Below, in pieces: positions 58,601 to 64,000 of a stretch of DNA of 64,000 nt. Positions within the stretch are counted from its first letter, which is position 1; each line of letters begins with the position of its first letter. The DNA comes from Luidia sarsii (lineage: Eukaryota > Echinodermata > Asteroidea > Paxillosida > Luidiidae), in contig OX465107.1 of the NCBI GenBank assembly GCA_949987565.1, forward strand, positions 21,868,030 through 21,932,029, given 5' to 3'. The notes beneath the pieces were generated by a model. It saw nothing but the letters and a program-made list of their open reading frames with translations, did no database searches and had not been told where the DNA came from. Made by a program: the position numbers and the translations under genes.

Positions 58601-61600
58601 CAACTGACAAAAAGACAATCAGACCATCGAGAGACAGACCAACTAACAAACAGTCAGATAGAAAGACAGACAGACAGACCAACTAACAGAGAACAGTTGC
58701 TTAATTTCTTTACCTCAGCTCCAGTCCTCTCCTCTGGCAGTTCCCGGGGGCTGTCTGCTGTCCCCTCTGCCCCCCTGTCTGCTGTGGGTTGCGTCGCCTC
58801 ATCAACGGGGGCTTCTGGTGCCGAGTCTGTTACTGAGGGTGGAGGGCTGTCAGATTTGACTGGGGAGATGGACTGGGTAGGTGAGGGGGATCTATCATCA
58901 GGTGATGCTGGACTGAGCGATCGCTGATCTGTGGAGTTAAAAAAAAAAAAGAACTGGGTGGTGAATCATTTCAAATCTGATCAGAACATTTAGGGAGGGT
59001 CACTTCAATTTAGAGGTCCATTTCCTAAAATTAGGATAAAAAATGACTGCTTCAAGTGAAAACCTGCTGTATGAAAACAGCAAAGAGAATTTCAACTGGA
59101 CCAGGATTTGATCTGACTTATGCTATCTCTGGTATATAAACTCAGAGGTCTTGGGTTCAAGTCCTGTCAAGTCCAGTCAAATTTATAGCTATTTTGCAAC
59201 ATTTTTTTATATTGCAGTGTTTTTTTATTTTTATATTGCATATTTTTTGTATGTTGCAGTTTGCAACATTTTTGTATATCACTTTATAGCTATTTTCATA
59301 AATTGTTGGAAATTTCCCAGTCAGTCTTCATTTAACTTGTCTTTTTGAAATCATCATTGATTGAGAGAGATTCATTTTCAGTAATTTTAATACAGAGGTG
59401 ACCTCGTAATTTTTTTATCTGGTTGATATTGTCAAAAAGAATTAGGAGGGTCTGAAGTCTTGATCCTAGCAGGACCTTTGAGAAAGGATCAAAACGTCAG
59501 GCCCTCCTGATCATGTTGATGCTTGCATTTTGGTCATTATAGTCAATTATCAGTTTGCAACATGTTTGCATATTTATTCTGGTTGATATTTTCTGAAAAC
59601 AATGGTAAGTTGCCCTTCCGTGATCAATCTTCCTGAGTTGATCAAATCTAGCCCATGGAGGTTGGGTGAAAGCCCTGGCAAACCCCCTGCCGGACAGCTC
59701 ACCTGGGGAGGAGTCCTGGGACCATCGTCTGCCTCTCCGTGTCCTGTGTCTCTCCGACGCTCTCTTGGCAGCCTCCAGGAGCCTCTGGTTCACCTCCATC
59801 TCCTCCTCCATCAGCTCAACGTCGGGCAGCTTGTCGCTGAGCAGATGCTCCAGACTCTTGCCATCAGATCCTGGGGGAGGGATCGGTAAGATCGGTAAGG
59901 CCTTTTTATTTTAGGAGTGTATCTTGGACCAGGGATTGAGCTTTGTGTCTATCATCTAAGAGTTGGAAATATAATTTGGGCATAAGAATCCTACAATTGA
60001 TCAAATCGATGCTACAATGATCACATCGATGGTACAATTGATCACAATGATCCTATAATTGATCACATCGATCCTGCAATTGATCACATTGATCCTGCAA
60101 TTGATCACATCGATCCTATAATTGATCACATAGATCCTACAATTGATCACATATCCTACAATTGATCACATATCCTACAATTGATCACATATCCTACAAT
60201 TGATCACATATCCTACAATTGATCACATATCCTACAATTGATCACATATCCTACAATTGATCACATCAATCCTATAATATTGATCATAAAAAGGTAAAAA
60301 ACATTGGTGAAATCAACCCTTTGAGCTACAGTCTGCCCATAATCTATGGCTTTGAAAAGGAACCGAACTCCAAGTCAGCTCGAAATTGTTCAGTTCTGTT
60401 GGGCTGAGAAGTGAGCCCATCGTTACCCAAGGCTGATGTTCTCTTCTCTTTCTCCTTGTCAGCATGGGGCCGACGTTTCAGACGGCCTGGGGAGAGCTTC
60501 CTGGGTGTCGAGCTGTACTTGGTGGATCTGGTTGGGGAGGAGGGGATGGTAGGGGACAGACGGAGAGAAAGGGCTGCACTGAACTGTGACCAACGATCGA
60601 CGTAGGATACTAGATACTTGAATCATCCAACCAGGGAGGAATACGCTAGGGGACACACTGCATTCTCTCCCGTGTGAGCTACACTAGTATTTCAAATCTA
60701 ACACATTTGCTTCAGCGATGGCTCAACTTTTACAAACCTTTGAGGTTGCTCTGTATCTGCGTAATTACCTTTGAGAAAGGTCCTCGCAGGATTTTCACAT
60801 ATTGTTGAAAAAAATTCCAAGTTGAAAAACTTGAACCCGAGACCTCTGGCCGGAGTAACGTACATGTACCAGTGCTCTTCTATCTGAGCAATCCACTATC
60901 CGCTTTAGTTCAGATGCAAACAACCAAATTGCGGTTAATCTGGCTAATTGCACCTCGGGGATCACACAGAGTGGATGCAGCTTTTTCAATTCAAATCAAA
61001 CAAACAAAGGAAAAATTGACTGGCAACAATTAGTTGTTTGCATCTGAACTAAGGCAGGGGTGTGATCCCTGGAGATATACAGCAGTTAATGGTTGTATTG
61101 CTTCTGACTGGCACCCCCACCTTGGCAAAGACTAGTTGACTAGCTATTAGGGAAGGTCACCATCTAAAAAAAGGGCTGGATAGCTCAGATGGAAGATTTC
61201 TGGTACATTAATCCAGAGGTCTCAGGTTCAGGTCCTGGTCCTGTCAAAGCTTTCTTTGGGAATTTGTTCAAAAGTTCCCACTTCCCAGTCAGTTTTTCCT
61301 TTGTTTATTTGAGAAAAAAATTCAAGTAAATTTTTCCTTTCCTTGTGTTTGTATCGATACGAAGGTTCTGTCTGAGATTGCCTTGTAGATTGTTCAAGAG
61401 TCACTGTGGTATGCTTATGGGTAGATTCAGATCTATCTTACCCTTCATGGTTGGAGTTGTGGTCATTGTCTTCGCTATCGGCTTGGCATCCTTCTACCAC
61501 TATGTTGGGTCTGGCATAGCTGGTAGCCAGCATGTCGGCCATTCTCTGGGCAATCTCTTGGCGCTCATCAACGCTCTTCTGATGATGGAATGGAGAGCGA

Positions 61601-63614
61601 GATGGATGGTTCAAAGGATGGGCAGGTAGGATAAGGCCAAGGGAAAGACCTTCATTTAGACCTAAGTATAGGAATCGTCCCACTTCTTAGAAGTGAAATT
61701 GGTCAACTTCTGTCAACCACATTTGTTTCATTGACAGATAGATAGAAGAGTCAATTGATGAATAAAAACTGACAGAGAATGAGCAGTTTGCTGAGCCACT
61801 TGTTGGAAGGCTAGTATTGGTACTGATGATGGGATTACCGTAAATCAAAGAGATCGAAGACATACCCTGTGCGGTGACTGTGACTCGTTGTCTTGTCTGT
61901 CACTCAGATCAAGTTTGGACTGCAAGCGTGTGTGAACTGGAGACCCATTTCTGGAATGACAGAGATGGAAGGCAAGATTCGGAATAAATGAAGGAAAGAG
62001 CGCGGGAGGACTTTAAACTAATCCGGAGAAAAAGAAACCTGACAAGGAAGTTTCTAACAATGCAGGGTTGTGATTGCAGCCCCTGACAAAGGCGAATCGA
62101 GTTTTACGGCACCCCCATTTTTTTTTAGTGGACTGACCCTACACAAATAGCTTGAGGTGTGAAGTGTCATGAGAGGTCATTCTCCTGTGAGACCTCTTGA
62201 TGGAGTGACCTCCATTCCTCTCAGACTCCTTGATTTCGGTATTTGGATGAACAGAATCTTCTGCTTTTCACCAAATGGTTTACATAGCATTTTTTAGCCG
62301 GACTTCCACTGGACTTAAACTAAGACGATGGGTAAATTTCAAGTTGGTAAATCTTACCACTGTTCGCACTTTTTTTTGAGTCTGGAAATTTAACAAAGAT
62401 GGTGGTTAAAGTAAACAAGCTGGTAATGTGGCATGACCTATGACACACATTTTGTCCTCACCAGCCCACAAACTAAAGCCACTTTTTGGCTGCCATCAAG
62501 CAGGTGTTTGATTGTAGCACACGCCAAGTATGCAGGAGCTGCGTTTACCATGTCTTTTTTTTTTACTGAGCTGCGTTTACCGAGTGGCACTAAATGACTC
62601 GGTTAAAGTTAACTGTTCACTTTTTGTGGGCAGAGGTTGGCCGGTAAAAGTAACCATCAGTTAAAGTAACCGAGAGGAAATTTGACTGGGCCATTTCCAC
62701 TGGACTTAAAAAATGGGAAAAGTATTAAACCATTGTCTCGGTGAGTTTTAACCAAAATGGAAAAATGCCATGTTAAACTTTGACAGAGAAATTTGGACAG
62801 GAATGAATCTGAAACCTCTTGGCTTACATACATTGTACCAGGAAAAAATTGTAACACAGCTATCAGTTTAAAAATAGCAAGAATAAAGTCAAATGATACA
62901 CAACCAAATTATCAATTCTGGATTTGACAAGATAGGGTACCGGTAGATGTCTGTTTTCCAATGGAATGAGGAGATATACCTTGGAAGTGACACGCTCAGA
63001 AAATCGTCTCGCTCCGGTGAGCTTTGCTGGGATCCTCGCCGAGGGGATAAGCTGGCGGGAGAGGAGAAGGCAGTGACGAAGGAATCGCTGAGATCAGACG
63101 GACTGCCCGGAGGCTGAAGGGAATCCTCCAAGGAGAGGAGCACGGCCGAGTTAGACGAGGGTGATCCGTTGACGAGATAAGCCTGTCTCACGTCAGCACC
63201 GTCTGACGTCCGGTAGGAGGAGGACTTGAACCCGTCTACTGGCCACTCCTCGGTCTGGGTATCAGAGCTCTGTCGTGAGACGTTGGTCTCCGAGGTTTGG
63301 ACGTAGGAGCTTCGTGAGTAAGGCCGGAGCTGCTGCTCCGGCGTTCTCGGGATCTCGGTTTGGGCGGACACAGTCTGGGTTCGGCCTCTCCGCTGGGTGT
63401 TGAACTCGCGGACCAGGGCTCGTCGGAGCTCGAGGACGGAGGGCGTGATGGGCTCGTCACGGAGACGGTCTACGAGGGTGTCATCCTGGGAGAGGCGGGG
63501 CAGCTGCTGGCGCGGGGACGGGCCGGTCTGGTGATGGAGGAGGAGGGAGTCTGAGCGAGTGCGCGTCCCCTGTGGAATGACCTCTAGTGTCAGGGCGTCT
63601 GCAGGAATGGACAT
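37346..63614 (-). CDS. IRAG1: IRAG1/IRAG2 (MRVI1/LRMP) family protein with coiled coil and C-terminal KASH-like membrane anchor, 19 exons
   Basis: Exons in order of transcription: 63614-62980, 61950-61866, 61578-61442, 60527-60427, 59870-59703, 58928-58714, 55192-55028, 52586-52279, 51682-51517, 50379-50245, 49189-49092, 48263-48196, 46879-46824, 43136-43062, 40566-40495, 40020-39896, 39140-38958, 38493-38344, 37604-37346. All introns are GT-AG and phases agree: 3201 bases, 1066 residues. The Ser/Pro-rich N-terminal half is probably disordered. Residues about 605-760 are the family coiled coil ([37 protein letters not shown]), then a Ser-rich linker, a second acidic coiled coil (931-980) and a single membrane span (about 1007-1029). 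Vertebrate IRAG1 couples cGMP kinase to IP3 receptors; IRAG2/Jaw1 is an ER and nuclear-envelope protein. Probably the single ancestor-type gene, so the paralogue number is nominal. The true start could lie beyond the window. Confidence 0.88.
38344..46879 (-). CDS. IRAG1: IRAG-family exons 13-18: Ser-rich linker and acidic coiled coil
   Basis: Six short exons (46879-46824, 43136-43062, 40566-40495, 40020-39896, 39140-38958, 38493-38344) are too small to stand out individually but are supported by splice sites and continuous phase. They contain R-R-R-A-S and R-R-T-S, both of the R-x-S/T type recognised by cyclic-nucleotide-dependent kinases, then S-P-rich sequence, then [18 protein letters not shown] and a run of nine Glu residues. 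Regulation by cGMP kinase is known for vertebrate IRAG1; here it is only suggested by the motifs. Confidence 0.82.
38690..38800 (+). ncRNA. hammerhead-ribozyme-like motif in the GGTTTGCGGTGACACC hairpin family
   Basis: CTC (38688-38690), CTGAAGA (38691-38697), a stem GAACAG/CTGTTC with a six-base loop (AACATA), GAAAC (38717-38721), ATA, GAG. This fits stem I / CUGANGA / stem II / GAAA. The cleavage triplet is ATA instead of a GUH-type one, so this copy is probably inactive. Confidence 0.4.
39222..39469. mobile_element. CCAGGGGCCAATTTC MITE copy
   Basis: CCAGGGGCCAATTTCATAGA at the left and TAAGCGGCTCTATGAAAGTG-GGCCCTGG at the right. IRAG intron between exons 16 and 17. Confidence 0.8.
39540..39880. 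repeat. microsatellite cluster: GGAA-rich, (CATA)n, (CAGA)n
   Basis: A purine-rich stretch (39560-39670), then a tetranucleotide CATA run (about 39706-39754), then CAGA-type repeats to 39870. It ends less than 30 bp from IRAG exon 16. Confidence 0.9.
41440..41775. mobile_element. CCAGGGGCCAATTTC MITE nested inside a SINE
   Basis: SINE sequence GGCTGGATAACTC stops at 41460, the MITE occupies 41461-41709, and the SINE resumes GGTTAGAGCACCGGTACATT and continues through its B-box region (GGTTCCAATCCC). The interruption is inside the A box. Confidence 0.8.
43983..44147 (+). mobile_element. inverted-repeat element ending in GAAACGTC
   Basis: The outer arms TTGCTCGTAGCGACGTTTC and GAAACGTCGTTACCAGCAA pair. 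An inner stem pairs GTATCCGCT / AGCGGATAT and flanking bases. CTGATGA (44101-44107) precedes GAAAC, giving hammerhead-like spacing, but stem II is weak. Confidence 0.5.
44563..44640. repeat. 12-bp tandem repeat GGACGTTAGGGT
   Basis: About six imperfect copies; later ones read GGACATTAGGGC and GGATATTAGGGC. Confidence 0.85.
45925..46195. repeat. minisatellite ATGATACTCTCTTTGGATTG, about 31-33 bp unit
   Basis: About eight copies of a unit ending GGTGCCAACAAA, in an IRAG intron. A minus frame through it reads N-P-K-R-V-S repeats and is not a gene. Confidence 0.85.
46410..46515. mobile_element. palindromic family right half
   Basis: GAGAAAGGTCCCGCTAGGAT, ATCAGGCCCTCCCAATTTTT, then the right arm to TTTGCATATTACAG. 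Confidence 0.65.
47255..47395 (+). ncRNA. canonical hammerhead-like motif in the hairpin family
   Basis: CTC (47269-47271), CTGATGA (47272-47278), stem II GGCCAG/CTGGTC around loop AGCATA's region, GAAAC (47298-47302), GTC (47303-47305), GAG (47306-47308). CTGATGA and GAAAC match the hammerhead core exactly, stem II has a G-U pair, CTC/GAG can form stem I, and stem III has no loop, as in elements that act as dimers. The rest of the element follows (TTTTTCAGAACC to GGTGTCACCGCAAACC). Confidence 0.5.
48196..51682 (-). CDS. IRAG1: IRAG-family exons 9-12: signature coiled coil
   Basis: This is the most diagnostic part of the gene. Exon 9 (51682-51517): [20 protein letters not shown] and [20 protein letters not shown]. 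Exon 10 (50379-50245): [20 protein letters not shown]. Exon 11 (49189-49092): [19 protein letters not shown]. Exon 12 (48263-48196): [20 protein letters not shown]. In vertebrates this coiled-coil region contacts IP3 receptors. Exon 9 has tandem acceptors six bases apart (CACAG and CATCAG); both keep frame, so a two-residue difference is possible. Confidence 0.9.
48385..48505. mobile_element. palindromic family, decayed copy
   Basis: CAAACCTAGAAGGCC, then GAGAAATGTCCTGCTAGGAT, CAAAATGTCAGGCCTTCTC. Confidence 0.6.
48560..48800. mobile_element. SINE minus copy followed by a SINE plus fragment
   Basis: Minus copy 48560-48715 (GCTGTCCAGCACTTAGATGG, TTTGCCAGGGTTGGGGCG). Plus fragment 48725-48800 with TAAGAGCAGTGG and GGTTGAAATTCTGG. 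Confidence 0.65.
48820..48965. mobile_element. palindromic family copy
   Basis: TGTTGCAAACTGCTCACTGA, core GACGTTTTGATCCTAGCAGG, short centre, and GGTCCTGCTAGGATCGAAAC. Confidence 0.75.
49418..49475. repeat. palindromic family left core
   Basis: TTTAGTGGGCCTGACGTTTC, GATCCTAGCAGGACC; right half absent. Confidence 0.65.
49815..50110 (+). mobile_element. SINE interrupted by a TTAA-target MITE (49851-50033)
   Basis: The SINE tRNA part runs to GAGCACTGGTACA, then CTAA and the MITE left end AGCCCCTACACAACATTGG, the MITE right end inverse of TGATGTTGTGTAGGGACTT, TTAA, and the SINE resumes ACAAGAAGTCTTAGGTTCAA. Undisturbed SINE copies read TACATTAAACCAGAG here, so the target was TTAA, now CTAA at the left. 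Confidence 0.85.
50447..50703. mobile_element. CCAGGGGCCAATTTC MITE copy
   Basis: The degraded left end AATTCATAGAGCCGCTTA mirrors CTTAAGCGGCTCTATGAAAT-TGGGCCC. It lies 70 bp upstream of IRAG exon 10 in transcription sense. Confidence 0.75.
51170..51475. mobile_element. repeat of ACTAGCCCGCAGGGCTAG words with GCTCGACCTTAGC end
   Basis: Four clusters of TAGCCC / GGGCTAG inverted words lie between CAAGCCTCGTGCTTAA and GCTAAGGTCGAGCCCTG, which are roughly inverse. A MITE is likely. It ends about 40 bp from IRAG exon 9. Confidence 0.6.
51908..52085. mobile_element. palindromic family, clear copy
   Basis: TTTAGAGGGCTTGACGTTTC, GATCCTAGCAGGACC, CTCAAAGGCAGAGAAGCTCT centre, GGTCCTGCTAGGATCGAAAC, and the right arm to TTTGTATATCA. 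The left outer arm is short. Confidence 0.8.
52090..52245 (-). mobile_element. tRNA-derived SINE copy, minus strand, abutting IRAG exon 8
   Basis: TACTATCTGAGCTATCCAGC (A box complement) and CCTGTGCCGGGGTGGGG. It ends about 35 bp from the exon 8 donor. Confidence 0.7.
52279..59870 (-). CDS. IRAG1: IRAG-family exons 5-8: charged helix and Ser/Pro/Glu-rich region
   Basis: Exon 5 (59870-59703) encodes a charged helix ([20 protein letters not shown]). Exon 6 (58928-58714) is Ser/Pro-rich. Its acceptor is CCACAG before ATCAGC; using the CAG three codons later-looking site instead breaks the frame. Exon 7 (55192-55028) and exon 8 (52586-52279) continue the acidic low-complexity region up to [13 protein letters not shown]. 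They carry no recognisable catalytic motif. Confidence 0.82.
52785..52940 (-). mobile_element. tRNA-derived SINE copy, minus strand
   Basis: GGATTTGAACCCAAG (B box complement), AACCACCTGAGCTATCCAGC (A box complement), then CTTTGCGGGGATAGGGG. Confidence 0.7.
53640..53970. repeat. (GGGAGA)n purine tract, about 240 bp
   Basis: A long, nearly perfect GGGAGA array (about 53715-53935) with GA-rich shoulders. One strand is all purine. It keeps open frames in several phases (Arg-Glu, Ser-Pro, Ser-Leu dipeptides), none of them genes. IRAG intron 7. Confidence 0.95.
54380..54900. other. AT-rich intronic stretch, possible decayed LINE 3' end
   Basis: Around 54396-54530 a plus frame reads [11 protein letters not shown], resembling the N-S-L-P segment at the end of LINE ORF2, with frame breaks after it. 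Downstream is T-rich with a (TTTG) run at 54860-54885. Evidence is weak. Confidence 0.25.
55550..55780 (+). mobile_element. tRNA-derived SINE, best-preserved cloverleaf (55661-55734)
   Basis: D arm GCTC/GAGC, anticodon stem CTGGT/ACCAG with a seven-base loop ACGCAAA, and T arm CGGG/CCTG around TTCAAAT. The acceptor stem GGCTGG/CCAGTC is intact in other copies and slightly mutated here. Conserved sequence before the tRNA part (GAATAAAAGCGGGGGTGTGA, CACCCCCACCCCGGCAAAG) belongs to the element. Confidence 0.8.
55781..56689. other. IRAG intron 6 stretch, nothing recognised
   Basis: Scattered TACATGTA words; no gene or named repeat. Confidence 0.35.
56690..56840. mobile_element. palindromic family, diverged copy
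   Basis: GATACTGCAAACTGTTTGCT, GTTTTGATCCTAGCAGGACC, GGGAAAGGTTCTGGTGGGAT, CAAATGTCAGGCCCTC. Confidence 0.65.
56958..57425. mobile_element. MITE with ends TGTGACCCGGCACAGCATAA, TA target
   Basis: Left TGTGACCCGGCACAGCATAA, right inverse of TCGCTGTGCCGGGTCACA; TA flanks both ends. The interior shares CATTAGCTTTCAAAT with the copy at 35071. Confidence 0.8.
57945..58690. repeat. CAGA-rich region with a 39-bp minisatellite
   Basis: Irregular GACAGACCAACTGACA repeats, then about ten nearly identical 39-bp units (GACCATCGAGAGACAGACCA...) from about 58185 to 58645. Because 39 is a multiple of three, one minus frame stays open for 166 codons with a 13-residue period ([13 protein letters not shown]). 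It ends about 25 bp from IRAG exon 6; not coding. Confidence 0.9.
59440..59580. mobile_element. palindromic family copy with shortened centre
   Basis: GTCTTGATCCTAGCAGGACC, TTTGAGAAAGGATC, AAAACGTCAGGCCCTCCTGA, then the right arm to TTTGCATATTTATT. Confidence 0.7.
59990..60290. repeat. tandem array of TACAATTGATCACAT words, 21- then 19-bp units
   Basis: The first part has units of about 21 bp (GATCACATCGATCCTATAATT). The later part has about seven units of 19 bp (GATCACATATCCTACAATT). Each unit has TGATCA and AATT palindromes. Confidence 0.85.
60820..61265. mobile_element. SINE fragments, minus (60820-60975) and plus (61025-61260)
   Basis: Minus: CTTGAACCCGAGACCTCTGG and CTATCTGAGCAATCC. 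Plus: GGGGTGTGATCCCTGGAGAT, CACCCCCACCTTGGCAAAGA, A box ATAGCTCAGATGG, B box AGGTTCAGGTCC. Head-to-head like the pair at 15.8-16.3 kb. Confidence 0.7.
62000..62880. other. IRAG intron 1 stretch, nothing firmly recognised
   Basis: TTCCACTGGACTTAAA occurs directly repeated (about 62299 and 62693) around sequence rich in GTTAAAGTAAC words. A degraded transposon is possible, but its ends are not clear. Confidence 0.35.
62980..63614 (-). CDS. IRAG1: first recognised coding exon of the IRAG-family gene
   Basis: The exon encodes a long Ser/Thr/Gln/Arg-rich segment (residues 1-211, plus two bases of the next codon). ATG 63614 lies in ACAATGT context. Alternatively the sequence just after it, TCCATTCCTGCAG, is a 3' splice site, which would make this an internal exon starting at 63598 with the true start beyond the window. 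The donor is AAG|GTATAT. Upstream is repeat: a fragment of one MITE and then a TTAA-type MITE running to the window end. Confidence 0.75.
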
Positions 63615-63678
63615 TGTAAGTAAACTGTCATCAATGAATGGAAGATCTGGAGCATTTCTCAGAAAAAAAAAAAGACCT

Positions 63679-64000
63679 GGGACCAATTTTATAGAGCTGC
63701 TTAAAGCCCCTACACAACATTGGTAAGATCGGAAAACAGAAATGTTCACAGATTTACATGAAACTTATACAGTTGTAGAAGATGGTTATAGTAGAAACCT
63801 CTCACTGAAATATTTCTGCATAAAATGTTGTATTTTTGGAGAAATGAGTAAAAGAAATCGTTTACGTCTCATCACCGAGATCTAAACTATTTTTCGGAAC
63901 AGTACGGCGTTGAATGCTGCATTTTCGCGATACAAATTTAACGGTTTTCACGGTTTTCTCGAGACTCGGTTGGCGGATTGAGCTGAAATTTTCACAGGTG
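63679..64000. mobile_element. TTAA-target MITE inserted into a CCAGGGGCCAATTTC MITE, cut by the window end
   Basis: The older element reads CTGGGACCAATTTTATAGAG-CTGC and is broken at the TTAA of its CGCTTAAGCG motif. There AAAGCCCCTACACAACATTG begins. The right end of the younger element lies beyond the window. Confidence 0.75.

Overview
The window is animal nuclear DNA: GT-AG introns, exons of about 60 to 900 bp in AT-rich sequence, and very many short inverted-repeat elements and tRNA-derived SINE copies. The gene families and repeat style suggest a marine deuterostome invertebrate (echinoderm or hemichordate more likely than others). That assignment is inference, since no rRNA or mitochondrial marker is present.

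Three protein-coding genes can be rebuilt exon by exon, with reading phase agreeing across every junction. (1) Plus strand, 4384-16881: a VPS9-domain protein of 808 residues, a putative Rab5-type exchange factor, with a helical or coiled-coil N-terminal half and a VPS9 domain interrupted by a GC-rich, disordered insert. A possible promoter and untranslated first exon lie at about 590-944. (2) Minus strand, 31024-24167: a GAS2 orthologue of 284 residues (calponin-homology domain plus GAR domain), linking actin and microtubules. A GC-rich block with a perfect RFX X-box match lies about 1.9 kb upstream of its ATG. (3) Minus strand, 63614 (or beyond the window) to 37346: a 19-exon IRAG1/IRAG2 (MRVI1/LRMP/Jaw1) family gene of about 1066 residues. 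It encodes the family coiled coil and a C-terminal membrane anchor whose lumenal tail ends in PPPR, as in KASH proteins. The VPS9 gene and GAS2 converge tail to tail; GAS2 follows IRAG on the same strand, 6.3 kb downstream.

Introns and spacers are filled with repeats. Recognisable are: a palindromic family with a hammerhead-ribozyme-like core, more than 20 copies, one apparently amplified into a 97-bp satellite; a SINE with a nearly complete tRNA cloverleaf; a TTAA-target MITE; families with ends CCAGGGGCCAATTTC, TGTGACCCGGCACAGC, CAGTGGAACATCGC, TAACCCTCAAAGAGCC and GGACCTTTCCCATG; a hairpin family carrying hammerhead-like motifs; two truncated LINE 3' ends; a large foldback; and many microsatellites. 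Nested insertions allow some relative dating. There are no CRISPR arrays, rRNA genes, operons or prokaryotic features.
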